Shown in pieces: positions 22,894 through 36,668 of a DNA stretch of 64,000 bases. Each line of letters begins with the position of its first letter. Positions within the stretch are counted from its first letter, which is position 1. The notes under the pieces are model-generated. The model was given only the letters and a program-made list of their open reading frames with translations. It made no database searches and had not been told where the DNA came from. This stretch comes from Galbula dea. Lineage: Eukaryota; Chordata; Aves; Piciformes; Galbulidae. The stretch lies in assembly GCA_013399015.1 (NCBI GenBank), contig VWZX01010538.1, forward strand, positions 930,001 to 994,000, given 5' to 3'. The position numbers and the translations under genes are program-made.

Positions 22894-24160
22894 GAAATGC
22901 AATAGTTACCTGTTTTCATTTTCTAAGAAGTATGTCAGCACTTTTAGACTTTCCATTTTTTAGGCTATTGAGATAGTTTAGACCTGTAACTAAATTTAGG
23001 GTACCATTACCGTGCTTTGTTTCATTATTTTGTCTTTATTTATTTTTTCCTTGTTTCATTTAGTAGAAATTTGAGACGTGCAAAAGCATTGCTTTTAAAC
23101 AGTGAGGAGAATAGTGTACGTACCGATAATAAGCAGGTGTCTCAGTAGTTAGGTGAAGGTACCAGCTTTGTCTATAGAGACAGACTTTCACTTGTGTAGT
23201 CTTTTATCACTTGTAAATTTTAGAATTTAAAAAGTGCAAATTGTGAAATGTAGGAACTTTTTTTGTGTTTCTTCAGACAGACTTAGTCAACATTTTAATT
23301 TTAGTAAGTTACAATAATATGATTCTGTCTTTTCCCACAAGTTACCTGTAGCATTTGTAAAATACAGATAATTGATACCTTCCTTTTCCTTGTTGTTTAA
23401 TGTGGCTTTTTCTCTTTTTTGCATGTTTCTCAAACTCATCCCAGAGAGAAGATTGATGTTTTTTTCTAAGGTCTTGTAGAATAACTGTGTTGATCAGGAT
23501 AGCTATTGATCTGCTTTGTCACAACAGTATTAGGAGAAGAGGTGGTATGATGTCCGTTCTATGATGCAAATAAGAGGCCCAAAGTTTGGGGAAATTGAGC
23601 ACTGAGGAGCAAATAATCTGAACAGACTAAAAAGTTGGGGTTTATTCTGAAATATATAACAAATAAAGCTGTTTGAAAACAGAACATCCATTGTCTGTCT
23701 CTAAGTTTGCTATTTGTATGACTCTCAAATTAGGCACCCAAAAGAGAAGAAAACAAATTTCACTTCTGAAAGTTTTCATTTAAGTTACCTGCCAATTATT
23801 CAGGAACTGAGAACTTTTCATGAAGGAAAAGAAGCAAAATATTTAATTTCCCTAACTGAGACTTGCTTTTCTCTTCCCTCAAGTGTCTATGCCATTTACT
23901 GTATATCTTCCAAATTCTGTGAGAAACAACATAGAACTTTTATAGACAAACAACCTCTTAATAATTCAAAAGCATCACTGATGGGCACTGAATGAGATAG
24001 TTGTGTTGGAAGGATGATTTTGAAATTTAGCTATAGTTTATTAATTGAAAATGGTAGAATTTAAATTGCACAGGTAATCTTACTCCTGCATTTCCTAACT
24101 TTGTGTGTATGGCTGTGCAGAATTTGCGAGAATTGCAATTTTGTTTTAAATTCCTGGAGC

Positions 24161-24601
24161 TTAAGTAAAATACTTAAGCGAAACCACAGATTTATTGCAG
24201 ATTAAGATGACCTTCACATCATTCATCAGCCAAGTTGGAGCCTTTTGATCAACTCTGCAGATTGTTCTTGGTTTAACAAAGTTAATGTGTACAAAGCACA
24301 TACTGTCAATGTCAACAGGTTTCAGTTTTGGTTGAAGTGTGATTTTGTGGGTATGGCCCTTTTTTGTTTCATCTAGCCCTGAACTCTTCAATTTTACTCC
24401 TTTTGAACTTCTACTTCTTTCTGTTCCTACTTTTTCATCTGCTTTTCTAGTGGAGCTTCTCATTTGAGCTGGCCTTCCCTGTTCCACTTTCTGTGTCAAA
24501 GCCTCGAGTTGGAGGACTAGGCCCAAAAAACCCCTATAGTTATAAGCTGAATTGTGTTTGCTTACTCTGTGGGAGTTACTCCTGTGCAAACTTAACAGCA
24601 T
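24161..24601 (-). other. 146-codon open frame in CPEB3 intron 2, antisense
   Basis: I do not recognise a gene here. The frame starts with ATG at 24601-24599 and is uninterrupted to 24161, the longest in the window outside CPEB3 exon 2 and the CpG island. The predicted protein is basic and hydrophilic in the middle (rich in K, R and S, roughly residues 35-85), with a C-terminal part containing VDIDSMCFVHINFVKPRTIC. No signal peptide, membrane segment or domain was seen. Given the number of frames in 64 kb of AT-rich DNA, one frame of this length by chance is plausible. Alternatives are a decayed retrocopy or an antisense transcript exon. Confidence 0.2.
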
Positions 24602-27600
24602 GAGGGGGTTTAAGTAGGTTTAAATAGACTAATGGAGAATGGAGTTACCAGAAATATTAGCTAGAAGAAATTGGAACTTTTAACGAAGTGATAACTTTAT
24701 CTGCATGTGCTGAACTGATTTTCTTTCACTATCCCTACACCCAGCTTCCAGAATGTGTAAGGATGGATTTTCACACGCATTGACAGAAAAACACTTCTGA
24801 CATAAAATTAGAAGAGCATTGTGTCTTTAACATAGAAATTTCTTCTATATAAAGTTTTCTTTTATGTCACAATTTTAAGTGGATTTTCCAGTGAAATTAA
24901 TCTTTCCTACATAGAAGAATTATTGTGATGGTGCTCATCTTAAAAAGAGTCACACTATAAAGTTATTTTTGGCAACACTGTAAGCAACTTAAAACTGACC
25001 TTTTAATGAGAAATGTCAGGCAACTTTAGAAACCAATGGTGTTCTTTTATGGAATTTTGGACTTGTTTTTTAATGCTTTATTTATACAATTGCATTTTCT
25101 AATTATTTTTAAAATAGTATTTTAAAAGAGAAGGATGCTTAGTTTGGCTAACAAAGTTGCTCTATTACATTAGAATATCTAAGAACAATGTATTGCAAGA
25201 TGCTATATTAAATGCTAGATCATCTCAGTTTTTCAAGCCTGCCTCCACTGATCTGATCCTGATCACTCATTCTTCTTCTCTGTTCTATTTCTCTCTGACT
25301 TTCGCATTTTTCACTTTATTTCCTATTAATGTAAAAAAGAAATTCAAATTCCATCTTTCTACACTAAAGGCATCAGTAAGTTGAAAAAATTTGACTGGAA
25401 AATGTAAACTTTATTTATAAGAAAGTACTTGTGCTTTTGTTCAAGCAGTGTGTTTTTCTCACATTCAGTATTTTTTTTAATCTCAGATGCAGATACAGCA
25501 AGCTCTTTCTGAATTGCTCCAAACAATTCTTATTTGTATTTTAAGTTTAGTGCATTGATTGAGGTCCAAGAGAGTTTCTGTCTGCTTAGTTTATCAGACA
25601 GGGACCTTGAATGTGAAAGACAGAAATCTAAACTTCTTTGTAAAGTTTATCTTGTGTTAAGCAACTGGAAGTAAGGTTGAGAATTAGCAGCATGCGATAG
25701 ACAATCACGAACTGTTGTATGACTGTACAGCAGTCAACAGATTGAACCATTAAATCAGAACCATTAAATCTGTTAAACTCCCATATATCCTATGGTCTCA
25801 CAAGGGACCAGAATACTACTCAGAGCTTTTTTTAGGCAAATCCTTTAATGCAGTATTTTATTTTGTGAAGAAGATTTGTTTTAAGCATTAATGAATTCAC
25901 ATGAAGGTAGCTAGTGTTATCACCATTTAGTACATGACCTTTACAGTAACTGTACAATTTTAAAGGTTTAATAAATGATTAATGCTGTAAATTATTATTA
26001 GGATCCAACACCAGATATCTTAAAACTAAATCCAATACCATCTATTGATGTTCTTAGTAACCATGAAGATGCATAATAACCAAGTCTGTCAAATGTTTAT
26101 AACATACTTCATGGTTTTAAATTTTCCTCAAACTAAGTTCAAAGATACCCTTTAGATTTGTATTATGATTCCCGTAACTGTCTGACTTGATATTTCACCT
26201 TGTTAAATAATTCTCTTACTGACATATTCTTTCTAGGATCATATAATTTTTTTCCTGTGACATGGGAGGTGGGGTGGAAATTGAAAACAGTGAAACCTTT
26301 CACAATAACCAAAAGGGCTTTTATTACAACTCAAAAAACTCTTAAGTAGCAGCTAATAGTGCAGTAGGAAGACTAAGGCAGAACAAGAGGATGGAGGGAA
26401 CAAGTCAGGGATAAGAAGTAGGATTTTTATAATACAAAATTACATTGATGTTTTGCCATTTTTGTCTGTGGTAATCCAAGATGACAGTGTATACTTGTTT
26501 ACTTTCTGTGGATTAGAATTTCTGCAAATAAAATCTTGCAAAACTCTAGGCTAGGTTCAGCATCTCAGTGGTAAGAATGCTCGGCTTGGTGACTTCTGCT
26601 TTACCTTACTTTTGGCTGGTAAGAAATGAAGCTCTACCTGTGACTTCTGAGTAATAAAATCAGCCATAATTGTCAACAGAGTTTACAAGTAATGTTTTGA
26701 TGCAAACTTTTGCAGTCAGTCTTACCTCCCTTGTCTAAACAGGAGCACACATTTCTTACATGGTTTTGAAAACTAGAGATAGTAGATTACTTACATAACA
26801 ATTTTTTATTGTTAGGCATGGAGGAAGTAACTCGCATGCACCATTTAAAAATGAAAATCGATTGTAGTAGATCTTATAGTTTGGAAGGCTTCACTTTTTA
26901 GAGAAACTGGAAGGTTTTCTTGCAATTTCACTTACATGGTAGCTTTGTCTGAACTTGAACTGGTCAGTGTTTCAAAATATAAATCAGTCTTTGGCTCCAT
27001 TAGGCATGTAGAGTAAGTGGAATAATTTAAAAGAACATATAAAATGAAAACAGCTTTTTTTATGAATACAGATGTAGATAGATGCAAAAGGCAACCCTAC
27101 TAGAATTATCTTTTTTTCCTATAACCTGCAATTTTGTCTGTCTTTTCACGCTTAACATTTACACTTGTGGTTTATAATTGTCCAGAAATTAACTAGTAAA
27201 CTCTTGTCTTTCTCCTTTCTGTATCTGTCTTTCTGGTTGATGAGGTCCAGTTTATAATGAAAATTGAATCCATGAGGTCATGACCTTGTAGTTAGTGCTG
27301 TTAAATATCACCTTACTTTGCCGTAGTTCTTCAAATTAATTAAGTTCTTTCTGTGGAATGAGCTGATCTTCTATGTATTGATGATATCTTGTAAATATTA
27401 GTGTTTTCCTACTTTAAAACCCAACATTATTGATAAAATCGGTCTCATGATTTGCCTTTAAAAATTTCTATTAATAACTTTTATTTAGCAGATTTAATTG
27501 TTTAGCACTATTAGTTCTTTCAGTTTTTGTCATTTTCTTTCTCACCTCAATTGCACTACCATTTCCCCCCTATTTCTATAGTTACCTTGTTTGTAGCACC

Positions 27601-30600
27601 ATACGAAATGCTATATTGAAGTCCTTGTTAGATCAGCCATATCATATTCTTTCAAGAACCAGAAATCATACTTTCCAGGATAGTGCATCAAGAACACACT
27701 ATGCTACATTCTCACTGCTGTGTGTTTCTTAAAGAGAAGAAAACCTTGAAATTCGGTCACAAAAAACAGAAGCAATTTTTTTGTCATCTGTAGTTTCATA
27801 CCCTGCTTCAGTTATTGCAGTTGTTTCATTTTTATTTTGCTGGTCAGATATACATAATACTGACGTTGTTTGGACTAGCTTTAGTCATTCCACTAACTAT
27901 GACTTAGCCACTCTGGCTCGTTCTGATTAAAGTGTTCATATGCATCTGTTTATTGAACTGGAAAAATGATACTGCTTTGTCTCTTACTGGTTGCCTGCCT
28001 TTACTATGTACTCTTGTTTACTTGATTTACCCCTCTGCATGTGAAAAGAGATTATGGGGGCTACTTTATTTTCTCCATACTTCCTCCTATATGTTTTTTT
28101 TAAATTCTTTTATCAGTCTCGTTAGACTTTTCCTAGACATTTGTTGTCCAAAATATTTGTGCTGAACTTGTTACGGTTTCCCTGAATGTACTGAAGTGGC
28201 TGAACATCCTGGTTCTTTCCTTCTAACATTTCTTAAGGTGCCTGTCAATCTTTACTTTGTACAAAAAAGGCAAGTTCTTCTGCAAATCAGATAGGCTTTT
28301 ATCTCAAGACGTTTTCCCTGTCTGGAGCAATCTTACTGAATACCTAACATTTTCTTGATTTCATTTTAGAAGTAAAGGGGTATATTGGCACTGAAATGGC
28401 AGAGTAACTGTCCTTTCTGAGGGTAGTGCTGCAAACCAGTAGGTAAAGATCTTGTCCTGTACGAACAAGTGAAATGTCTTGCACGTTTTGGTTGAACTAT
28501 CTGTCTGGAGTTGCAGCATTTACAAGTTTTTTTTGCTTGGGAGGTGCTATTTCCTGAGCACAACAGAAATGGAACAGGAGCCTAACTTGAAATATGCCAG
28601 TTAGATATTGGTTTAGCCTCATCATGTCACTGTTTTAGAGAAATCCTTGACAGTCCTTTACTATGGGGAAGCTATTGGGCAGTGGTGCTCAGACACCTGT
28701 TTGACAGTTACTAGTTGTACTCTTTTGTATGCCCTGTTTCTTCTCCTATAATCTAATGAGACAGATTGCTTCTACTGTAAACCTTTGAGACAATAGCTTT
28801 CTTGTACAATCTGTCTCTACTGACTTTTACTTTGTGGTCCAGACTGCAAAGTGTGATCATTCAGATTTTTTTCATGCTGTAGTATCCCCAATACTCCCTT
28901 CTCCTCTTTTTGCAGTCTTTGCATCTTTGTAGTGCTTTCATTTTGTGGGTTGATGTTTGGGCTTAACTTGTGCTGATTTAACTGGCAAGGTGCTCTCAGG
29001 TCAGTGTTAGTTTTTCCTTTCTGTGGGACAGGGGCATCGTTCTACTGAATAGTAGAAGCCCAAAAGTGACTTATCAGTGTTAAAAGTCTTGCACAGCAAG
29101 CCAAGAAACCGGTTAAATTATGTCATTTAAGTAGCTCAGGGGTATAATGAATGGCCTTGTAAATTCTGCTGTAGATGTATTTTTTTTTTTTCCACTTGCT
29201 TGGTTTTGTGAATTGATGATCATCTTGGGTGTAACTACTTTAATCCTGTATTTTACAAGTGTTAGAATCATTTGTTACTGGAGTCAGCCAGTATAATAGA
29301 AAGTGGATACATCAGCTTTTTGAATTGCATTCAGCAGCAGGACTGATGAGCAGATTTTTATCTAAAGCATCACATATGACTAAACATAAATCCTGTCAGT
29401 GAGCACTCAGTCAGTTGTCTGCAGATCATTCCCTACAGCAGCGTTATGGGTGTAAGAATAATAGCTGTTTTGTGGATTCTTTTGATTTTTTGTTGTTGTT
29501 GTGGAGTTTGTTTTTGTTTGGTTTTTTTAAACACATTCTCTAATTGTACTGATGGCAAAAGGAAATATTAAGTGTATTCTGTTTGTATTTTGCTGGTAAT
29601 AAACAGTGTTCCCTGTTGGAGCATTAGGTTAGGTGATTTAAGCATTTGGCTAGGTGTTTTACTGTCTTTGAATCTGAGTTGGAGAAATAACACTAGTCAT
29701 CGTGTAAGTAGTATGCTTGGCATTATTGTTAGTCTGTATTGGAAGAATAGCTAAGGGTGCTTCAGAGAACACAGTGAGTAGGCTATTGCTTAATAACAGG
29801 CTCTAATGAAAGAAATTAATAATATAGTATAGAGCAAGGGGGGAGAGGTGTATATAGTTTGTATCCAGTAGGGCCATATTGTGATTTGTTCCCTGCAACT
29901 TCAAAACATTAATTGCCTAAACCAGGGAATTGGTTGATGTATTCCTCTCATTCTGCCCTGTAGCTGCCACATCTATTTAGGAAAAGGAAGGGTAAATTCT
30001 ATTACTTTCTTCCCTGCAGTTTGCAAGCAAATATTGAATATTCAGTAAGTTGTCAGGATATTCTGTTTAAGTGATTCTGATGCCAAGTATTATGGCTATA
30101 AAGCTTGAACATTTTCGTATGTATTTTGAGCATCTATTCAGTGTGGAAAAGGGAATCTTAACTGTAAAGTAAACTGACCTTTAAACTGAATAGTATAAGT
30201 TACATAATTTTTGTAATTCTGTATAATTCTGTAATTCCTGTCTTATCTCTTCCCATTTCGGTGCTTTTTAGTTCATTTGGAAAAAACAACTGCAGACATT
30301 TCACTGAAAGATCTTAGTTTTCTTATGTTTTAGAGCTCAGAATTTATAAGGGGGTAAAATTTGAATACAACCTTTGCCTTTCTGTGTGGAAAAAATTGCT
30401 TGAGTAGGTCAAGCTTTCAAGGCTTTTGGATTCAATCTGAGTTCTTGCATGTTAGCTGTAAAAGTTTATATAACCCAGACAAGATGATTAAATATCGTTA
30501 ACTAGAGATCTGAAATGTTCTTTTTCAAATTACACAGAAGTATTTCCATAATCTATGTACAGTTAGAGATTGTTTTAGAGAGTTGTATTAAACTTCCTTG

Positions 30601-32252
30601 TTTTTCTTAGAAGGTTTTTGAACAATCTTAAAAAATTAACTTCTTGCCCAGTGAACTTCTGAAAACCTATGAAAGTAAAATGTGCTATAGTTGGTAGTGA
30701 GAAAAGACAAGTGTATGAAAAATTGATGTGTTTTGTCTGTGGGCATTCCAAGAGCAATAATAACACAAGAAAACATTCCCCTTTTTGTTCCAGTAAAGGT
30801 ACATAATAAATTGAGCTTAACTTATTATTATCCAAAAATAACTGGAAAGATCAAAAAAGAAAGTGGAATTAAAATAAAATTCCATTAAGACCTGGTGCTA
30901 GTAGCTTTGCTGAAATCTTTATCCTGGGCATAGAGAAATTTACCCTATTTTTCCCTCCTGCTTACATTTTATGTCTTATTTGTTTTGGTTAATATTTTTA
31001 TAAAATCCAATATAAGGCAAAAATAACTGAAATATCTGGTTATTCTAGTTCTGCATGCATCTGTGTTGTCAGTCATTGTTATTGGCAGCATTCCAGGCCC
31101 AAGCTGCAAAGGAAGTGACACTTGCTATGTACATTTTTTTGATTCTTTTTGCAAAGTGATCTTGTTTCTCAGATTTCCTATCGTTTTGAAAGATACAATT
31201 TTTAAAAGACTTTACTGAGAATGCAGGTTGGATTGCATCACAGCAGAAACTGCTAGGAGCTGAAGACTGCTCAGTCATTATTTAGAGCTTGCTATATGTG
31301 ATCATTCATGTGCACCATCATGGCAGACTGAGCATGTCCCAGGCCAAACTTTTGCAATACTTTTTTTGCAGTTGCTGTTTTTGCTGCTTTGAATTAGGAT
31401 ACCGGAGCGAGGAAAACCTGTTTTCCGTGCGTTCCAAGTAATAACCCCTGCTGCAGGTGCTAGAACAGAGTGAGCAAGCAGAGTTTAAAGCAGTGCTGGC
31501 ATTTTACCCTGTGTTTATTCAAAGCTGTGCTTCCATTTACTTCGGCTTTAGTTGGCAATGTTTAGCAATCCTGTGCAGGCAAATCCAGGCTTGTGTCAGT
31601 CACAGAATAATAAAACACAGCCGTGACCACAGGGAAGAAGTTTGTATTGATAGGGAAGATGTTTAAGCTGTAAGAATCCTAGCTGTTCCCCAGGATCTTG
31701 CCTCTTCCTTCTGATCAAAATACTAAATATAATGTCCCAGAATATAGTAAGTAAAAAAAACTGAGACTACTGTAAACCTAACTGGAGTTTTGATATTTTC
31801 CTGGAAACAATTAATAGTTCAGTGAGTGGAGGCCATCTTGTTGCTTGGCAGACTTAGGCTGTGTTGTGCCACATACTGGTGCAGGAAGCTTGGAAATCTA
31901 GGGCAGCATGAAAATATAGAACACTGAAATAAATTACAGAAACTGACATGTTCTTCAAAATATAGGAAGCTTGCAAGCTTAGTAGGAAGTTGGTTAGCAG
32001 ATGAACTGAAGTGTATAGACACAGGGAAGTGCATGTTTGGAATGGTCTAGGTACCTGAGGTTTTGCTGCTTGCGTACTGAAAAATAAGCAGGTCAGGCAT
32101 ATCTCTCAGCTTAATGTGTATTTTGTGCTACAGATGCAGGATTCAACACAAGCAAAAATACATGGTTAAGGATTTTGTAGTATGGATGATAGCTAAGCTT
32201 GGGCAATGTGTTAGATTTCTGACATGACTTCTCAGGGTAAAACTTTTCGCTT

Positions 32253-32316
32253 TGTGGCTGTAGTTTAATCAATTGATAGGCAAGTGTGGCTGTAGTTTCA
32301 TCAATTGATGGGCAAG
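32253..32316 (+). repeat. Two-copy tandem repeat, 32-nt unit
   Basis: The unit at 32253-32284 is repeated immediately at 32285-32316 with two substitutions (A to C and A to G). Each unit includes the perfect palindrome ATCAATTGAT or its flank. The near identity implies a fairly recent duplication. Confidence 0.95.
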
Positions 32317-33433
32317 TGTCTTTGCTGCCATAATTCTCTGCAGAGGCAGAAGGAAAATGTACAGCTTCAGTCTTTGGAGCAAGGCAGATGGTCTCAATGT
32401 CTCTGCCATGGGATATGTTGGTCGTTTCCTTTTTCAGTTCATTAGTTGCAATTACTTTGGGCTACCTGTTAAAACTGAAAGGTAGGCAGGCATTCAGAGG
32501 TCCACTTAGCACCAATTAAGGCCCTAGCTGTAGATCTGGTCTTGGCTTTGTCATCCATTATGTAGTCCTATATTCTTTTCTCATTCTTTACCTTTCCCTG
32601 TTAGCAGTAAAGACATGGTTTGTGTATCTATTGGGAGAGAACTGAAGTAGTGCTAAGTATGCCTTGGCCTTCCATGCACATGCTCTGAGTCTGAAGGGGA
32701 CAGGACAAAGCACACCACCTTACAGGGTGTGACAAAGGGAAAAAGTTCCTTTGGTTTCAAGTGCTACACATACATGTCAATTACATACTTGAGGTACTGC
32801 TAAGCAGCCGTTTCATAATTAAGGTAACTTTAAGAATGTCTTTTCTCCTCCTGGAATTTGCTGACTTACTGATTACACTTCAGCCATCTCCTGGAATAAG
32901 CAACACAGGCATCTGTCACGGAATTAAACAGGCCTCTTCAAAGCACTGTTTTGATTCATTCCTGGAGCTGGTTCATTATGCTGGAGACCTCTGAAAAATT
33001 ATGGTTGGGTAATTAAAGACTAACATAATACCTATGCACAGAAGTGTAAAATGCAGGAAAAATGCAAATTACTGTATTTTCTCATTTTATTTTATTGTCT
33101 TGACTCTAAAGGTTTTTTTGACAAAGTTATTGTTTTGTTTTTTTTAATTAGCAAGACAGATGATAGACACTGTATTTTGTGGCATTTTTAATCAGGCTTT
33201 CAAGTAAGGTGTTTAAATGTAGAAAGTTGACACCCAGCTTCAACAGAAGGTGCATTTCACTTTGTGATCCTTCAAAAATCTGATCCTGCACATGCATTTG
33301 TAATTTCTCATTGTGCTTGACATGTTCCCTTTGAGGAGGTCTTGAGTCATGGATGAACGTGTAGCTAACAGCCAAGGGCTGAAATCTAAAGTTCTTGGAC
33401 ACATCTTCTCTAAGAGTTGTTATTACTAAGCTG

Positions 33434-33455
33434 TTTTTCTTTCTTTCTTTCTTTC

Positions 33456-33477
<22 letters not shown>
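33434..33477 (+). repeat. (TTTC)n microsatellite followed by poly(T)
   Basis: About five TTTC units are followed by an uninterrupted run of about 20 T, then AAAAAA. This is simple repeat sequence. On the opposite strand it would be a poly(A)-type retroposon tail, but no element body is recognised beside it. Confidence 0.9.
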
Positions 33478-33487
<10 letters not shown>

Positions 33488-36400
33488 AGTATTGCAAGAA
33501 CTGAATTGTGCTGCCATATACTCCAGCAGCTAACAAGGAAGGAGCTTCTGCCTCTATGCAGCAGAAGTACAATGCAACATGGGCAGGCTGGACTTTAATC
33601 TTTTGCTAATTTAATGATTGCTGTGTAGCCAAAGGCAGTGCTTTGTAGCTGTAGATTTCTTTTTTTATCCATAATGTGGTTTATCTAAGTAGGTCTTAGG
33701 ATCTTTGTCTTCTCCAGAAGATCCCAGCAAATTATCCAGGCTTGCTGAACTTTCAAACATCTTTTCCACTTTTTTTTTCCTGCTTTATCATTCTATATTT
33801 TATATTTTGATTTCTGTTTACTGTCCTAGTCCCAGAACTTCCTTGTGAAGTTCTCATGCACTACTAAGGATCTTTATGAATTTTTTCCATTGTTGGGATT
33901 GTTTGGCAGTAGATCAGTAGCCTGTGGAAACGATGCAAAAGGCAAACCTAAGAGGTGGACTTAAGTTTGGTGAACTGATGAGCAGAAGAATCTGTTGATG
34001 CTGAGAAATAAGGAAACATTATCCTCTGCATGTGTGCAGAAGCACCAGCATTCTTGGAGGAAATTGCTGAATTTAGGGAACACTCTTCAAGTCTGCTGAG
34101 TACAAACATCTGAGTTGCTACTGAAGTGAAAGCTACTAAGAAAAATGGTGGTAGCCCTTTTGCTTAGAAGCCAGAAGGTTAGCCCTGACTTGTTCGTTTT
34201 ATCACCTACACTACAAAAATCTGCAGTCAGCATGTGTTACAGTTACGCATGGATCACCACATATTTTTAAAAATCTCTCTAAATTTCCTTTACTTGATTT
34301 AGCTTTCTCAAGTACTGTAGTGGGAATTGTTATAAATGCTTAGGTAAAGGACTTTGATTCAATTGATCTGCCTGTGTCCAGTGTAGGTCTAATTTAATCT
34401 TGAAAATATATTGCAGGTTTGCATGTCCCTTAAAAGGTAGGAAGATCCTGCATTCTAGCAAACCTGCCCTGTGTAGCCTTGTCTTTGATGCTAGGATTTT
34501 TTTCTCCCTTTAATCCATGTGCCCATGTGCACAGCTCCTTGGGAAGTTTTAGAACAAAGTAGAACCTCCCAGATGTTTGCTGGTATAGTAGCATACTTAA
34601 AATATAACATACGTATGTTAATAAAGGAAAATTGATTTTAATTTATAGGCTATGTCCTCTTCTGAACTCAGTCCTTCTGACCTCTAAGACTGTAATCTCA
34701 GGAATGTTTAAAGCTGGAATAAACTATCATTGTGGCAAAAGCAACAGTCCTGCCCTTTTGCTCTTGTGCCAGTATTGGGTTTTGCCAGCTCAGCTGTGCT
34801 GCAGCTGCATAGTAAAGCAGGTCAGAGGACCCATCTGACTGAACAGTGCTTCCCTGCCTCTATTTACAATATAAGCTGTATGTTTGCTTTCATATTTTCT
34901 CTTCAAAAAGATGCTGTAGTACAGTGCTGTAACACCTGACCTCCTTAGGTATTCACAGTACAGGTATTTAAGTTATTTAGAAGAAACAAATAGAAAAAGA
35001 CAACTGAAATTATTGCTTTGAGGAAAGCATATAGATCATACTTAATCAAGTTACTAGGATATCACAATCATGAAAATTTTTTTAAGGTGAAGTTACACTT
35101 TTCCAGTCTAGCCTTGCATTTCTTTTAAGGAAGTGAATATGAAATAAAACAAACTCTTTTCTCCTACTACATATTAAAAGTTGGTTGTTTTAACCAAAAT
35201 GAAGTTTTGTCTTACAAAAAAAAAATTACCCAAGTGTTTTGTTGAGTTGGGGTTTTTTTTGTTCTCTTTTCACCTTCCTCCCTCCCTCATTTTTATATTT
35301 TCTGGGCATATATTTATCTTATATTACAGATGTATTGATCTACATGGATAGGTTAATAAGTACTCTTTTAAATACAGTGTACAAATGTTGACATTCTAAG
35401 CAGCTGTAGAAGACATAGAAGTAATCAACTGTGAAAATTGAAAATCAGTGAGCTCATTTGAACTTTGGTGCTTAGTGTAGCTTCTAACAGAAATCAAGTA
35501 TTACTCTTTGGACATCATGTTCAACTGCCAAAAAATGCTCAATAGATGAAATAAATGTGTGAAGAAAATAATGCTAGCCCTCTTAGAGAAAATACATGGC
35601 ATTGGCATGTTGGAGAAAGGAAGTTGGATCTTTTGACAGTACAAAGATCTGAATTTCAAAGCTTTCTGAAACAGCAAACTTTTAATTCTGTGTATATTTA
35701 TTTGAATTTCAGAACAGGAATCTTAAAAGAAATCTTAATTATACCAGTGAACTCATTCTCTCCTTTAATTTTTTTTAAAGACAACTAAAGAAAAAGAGAG
35801 TTGGGAAGAAATAATGTTTGGGGTTTTTCTTAGAAACTGTCTGACTACAAGGGACTACTCTACTATGCTGTATTATTGCATACAGTACTCTAGGTATTGG
35901 GCGTGGGTCGATTGTTCCCTCCATAAGATCATTCCTGAACTTGAAAACTGAGTAAATAGGCCTAGTAAAGGTTGTTTGTGGTTTGGTTTTGTTGTTTTGG
36001 TTTGGTGTTTTTTCCTGTTTACTTAAAAAAAAGAAGCCAAACTACAGCAAATGAAAAATGAGAGACTCAATATAAACAAATGCTCACTCAGGATTTTGGT
36101 TACCCTAGTGTGAAAGTGCTTTTGTTGTCTTGCATCTAGTGTAATTTCCTTAAACCTGTGAGATTCATGTTAGACATTTGAAGACTTACATAGTACTTTC
36201 TGGAACAAATATGCCTGCTGGCGTCTTGAGCATTGCTTGCTTCTGCTCTGAGGCAGATGAAGAAGCTGTAAAACATAAATCTCTGAACTCGTTTAACAAT
36301 TCCAGTTCTCTAGTCTAATCATTAATATTGCTTTATTTCTAAATTCTTATTGAAATAATAAGTTTTAGAATTAACTATTGTATGTGTGGTTTTTAGAAGT

Positions 36401-36668
36401 ATTAAAAAGCCTCTCTGCATAGCTGTCCTGGTGAAGGCAGCAGTTGCAAAATGAAGGATATTTTAACAACTGGAGGCTTATATTTATCAATTTTTTTTTT
36501 TGTAATATAAAAATTCTGTCAAAAGAAATGTAGACTTGTAGAATTGGATACTGGAGTTCTATAAAAATAAGAAATGAGCCAATGAGCCTATGTTAGACAA
36601 TGATTTTTTTACTATAACAGTCTTTCTTTCCCTTTTTTTTTTTTCTTTTCTCTTTCTTTTTCTTCCAG

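Larger units (their letters stand above)
16936..36668 (+). other. CPEB3: CPEB3 intron 2
   Basis: Intron of about 19.7 kb with donor GTAAAT (16936) and acceptor CTTCCAG (ending 36668), preceded by a very long pyrimidine tract (about 36622-36666). In mammals the matching intron carries a self-cleaving HDV-like ribozyme; I could not recognise one here. Contents seen: a poly(A)/AAACCC tract at 18165-18203, a ~120-bp local duplication (22478-22594 and 22773-22893), a 146-codon open frame on the minus strand (24161-24601), a two-copy 32-nt tandem repeat (32253-32316), a (TTTC)n/poly(T) tract (33434-33477) and an inverted repeat (34413-34467). No other exon or RNA gene was recognised. Confidence 0.9.

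Noticed and set aside
26548..26600. tRNA-like TCTCAGTGGTAAGAATGC
   Set aside because: It resembles an A box, but no B box or foldable cloverleaf follows and no CR1 tail is visible.
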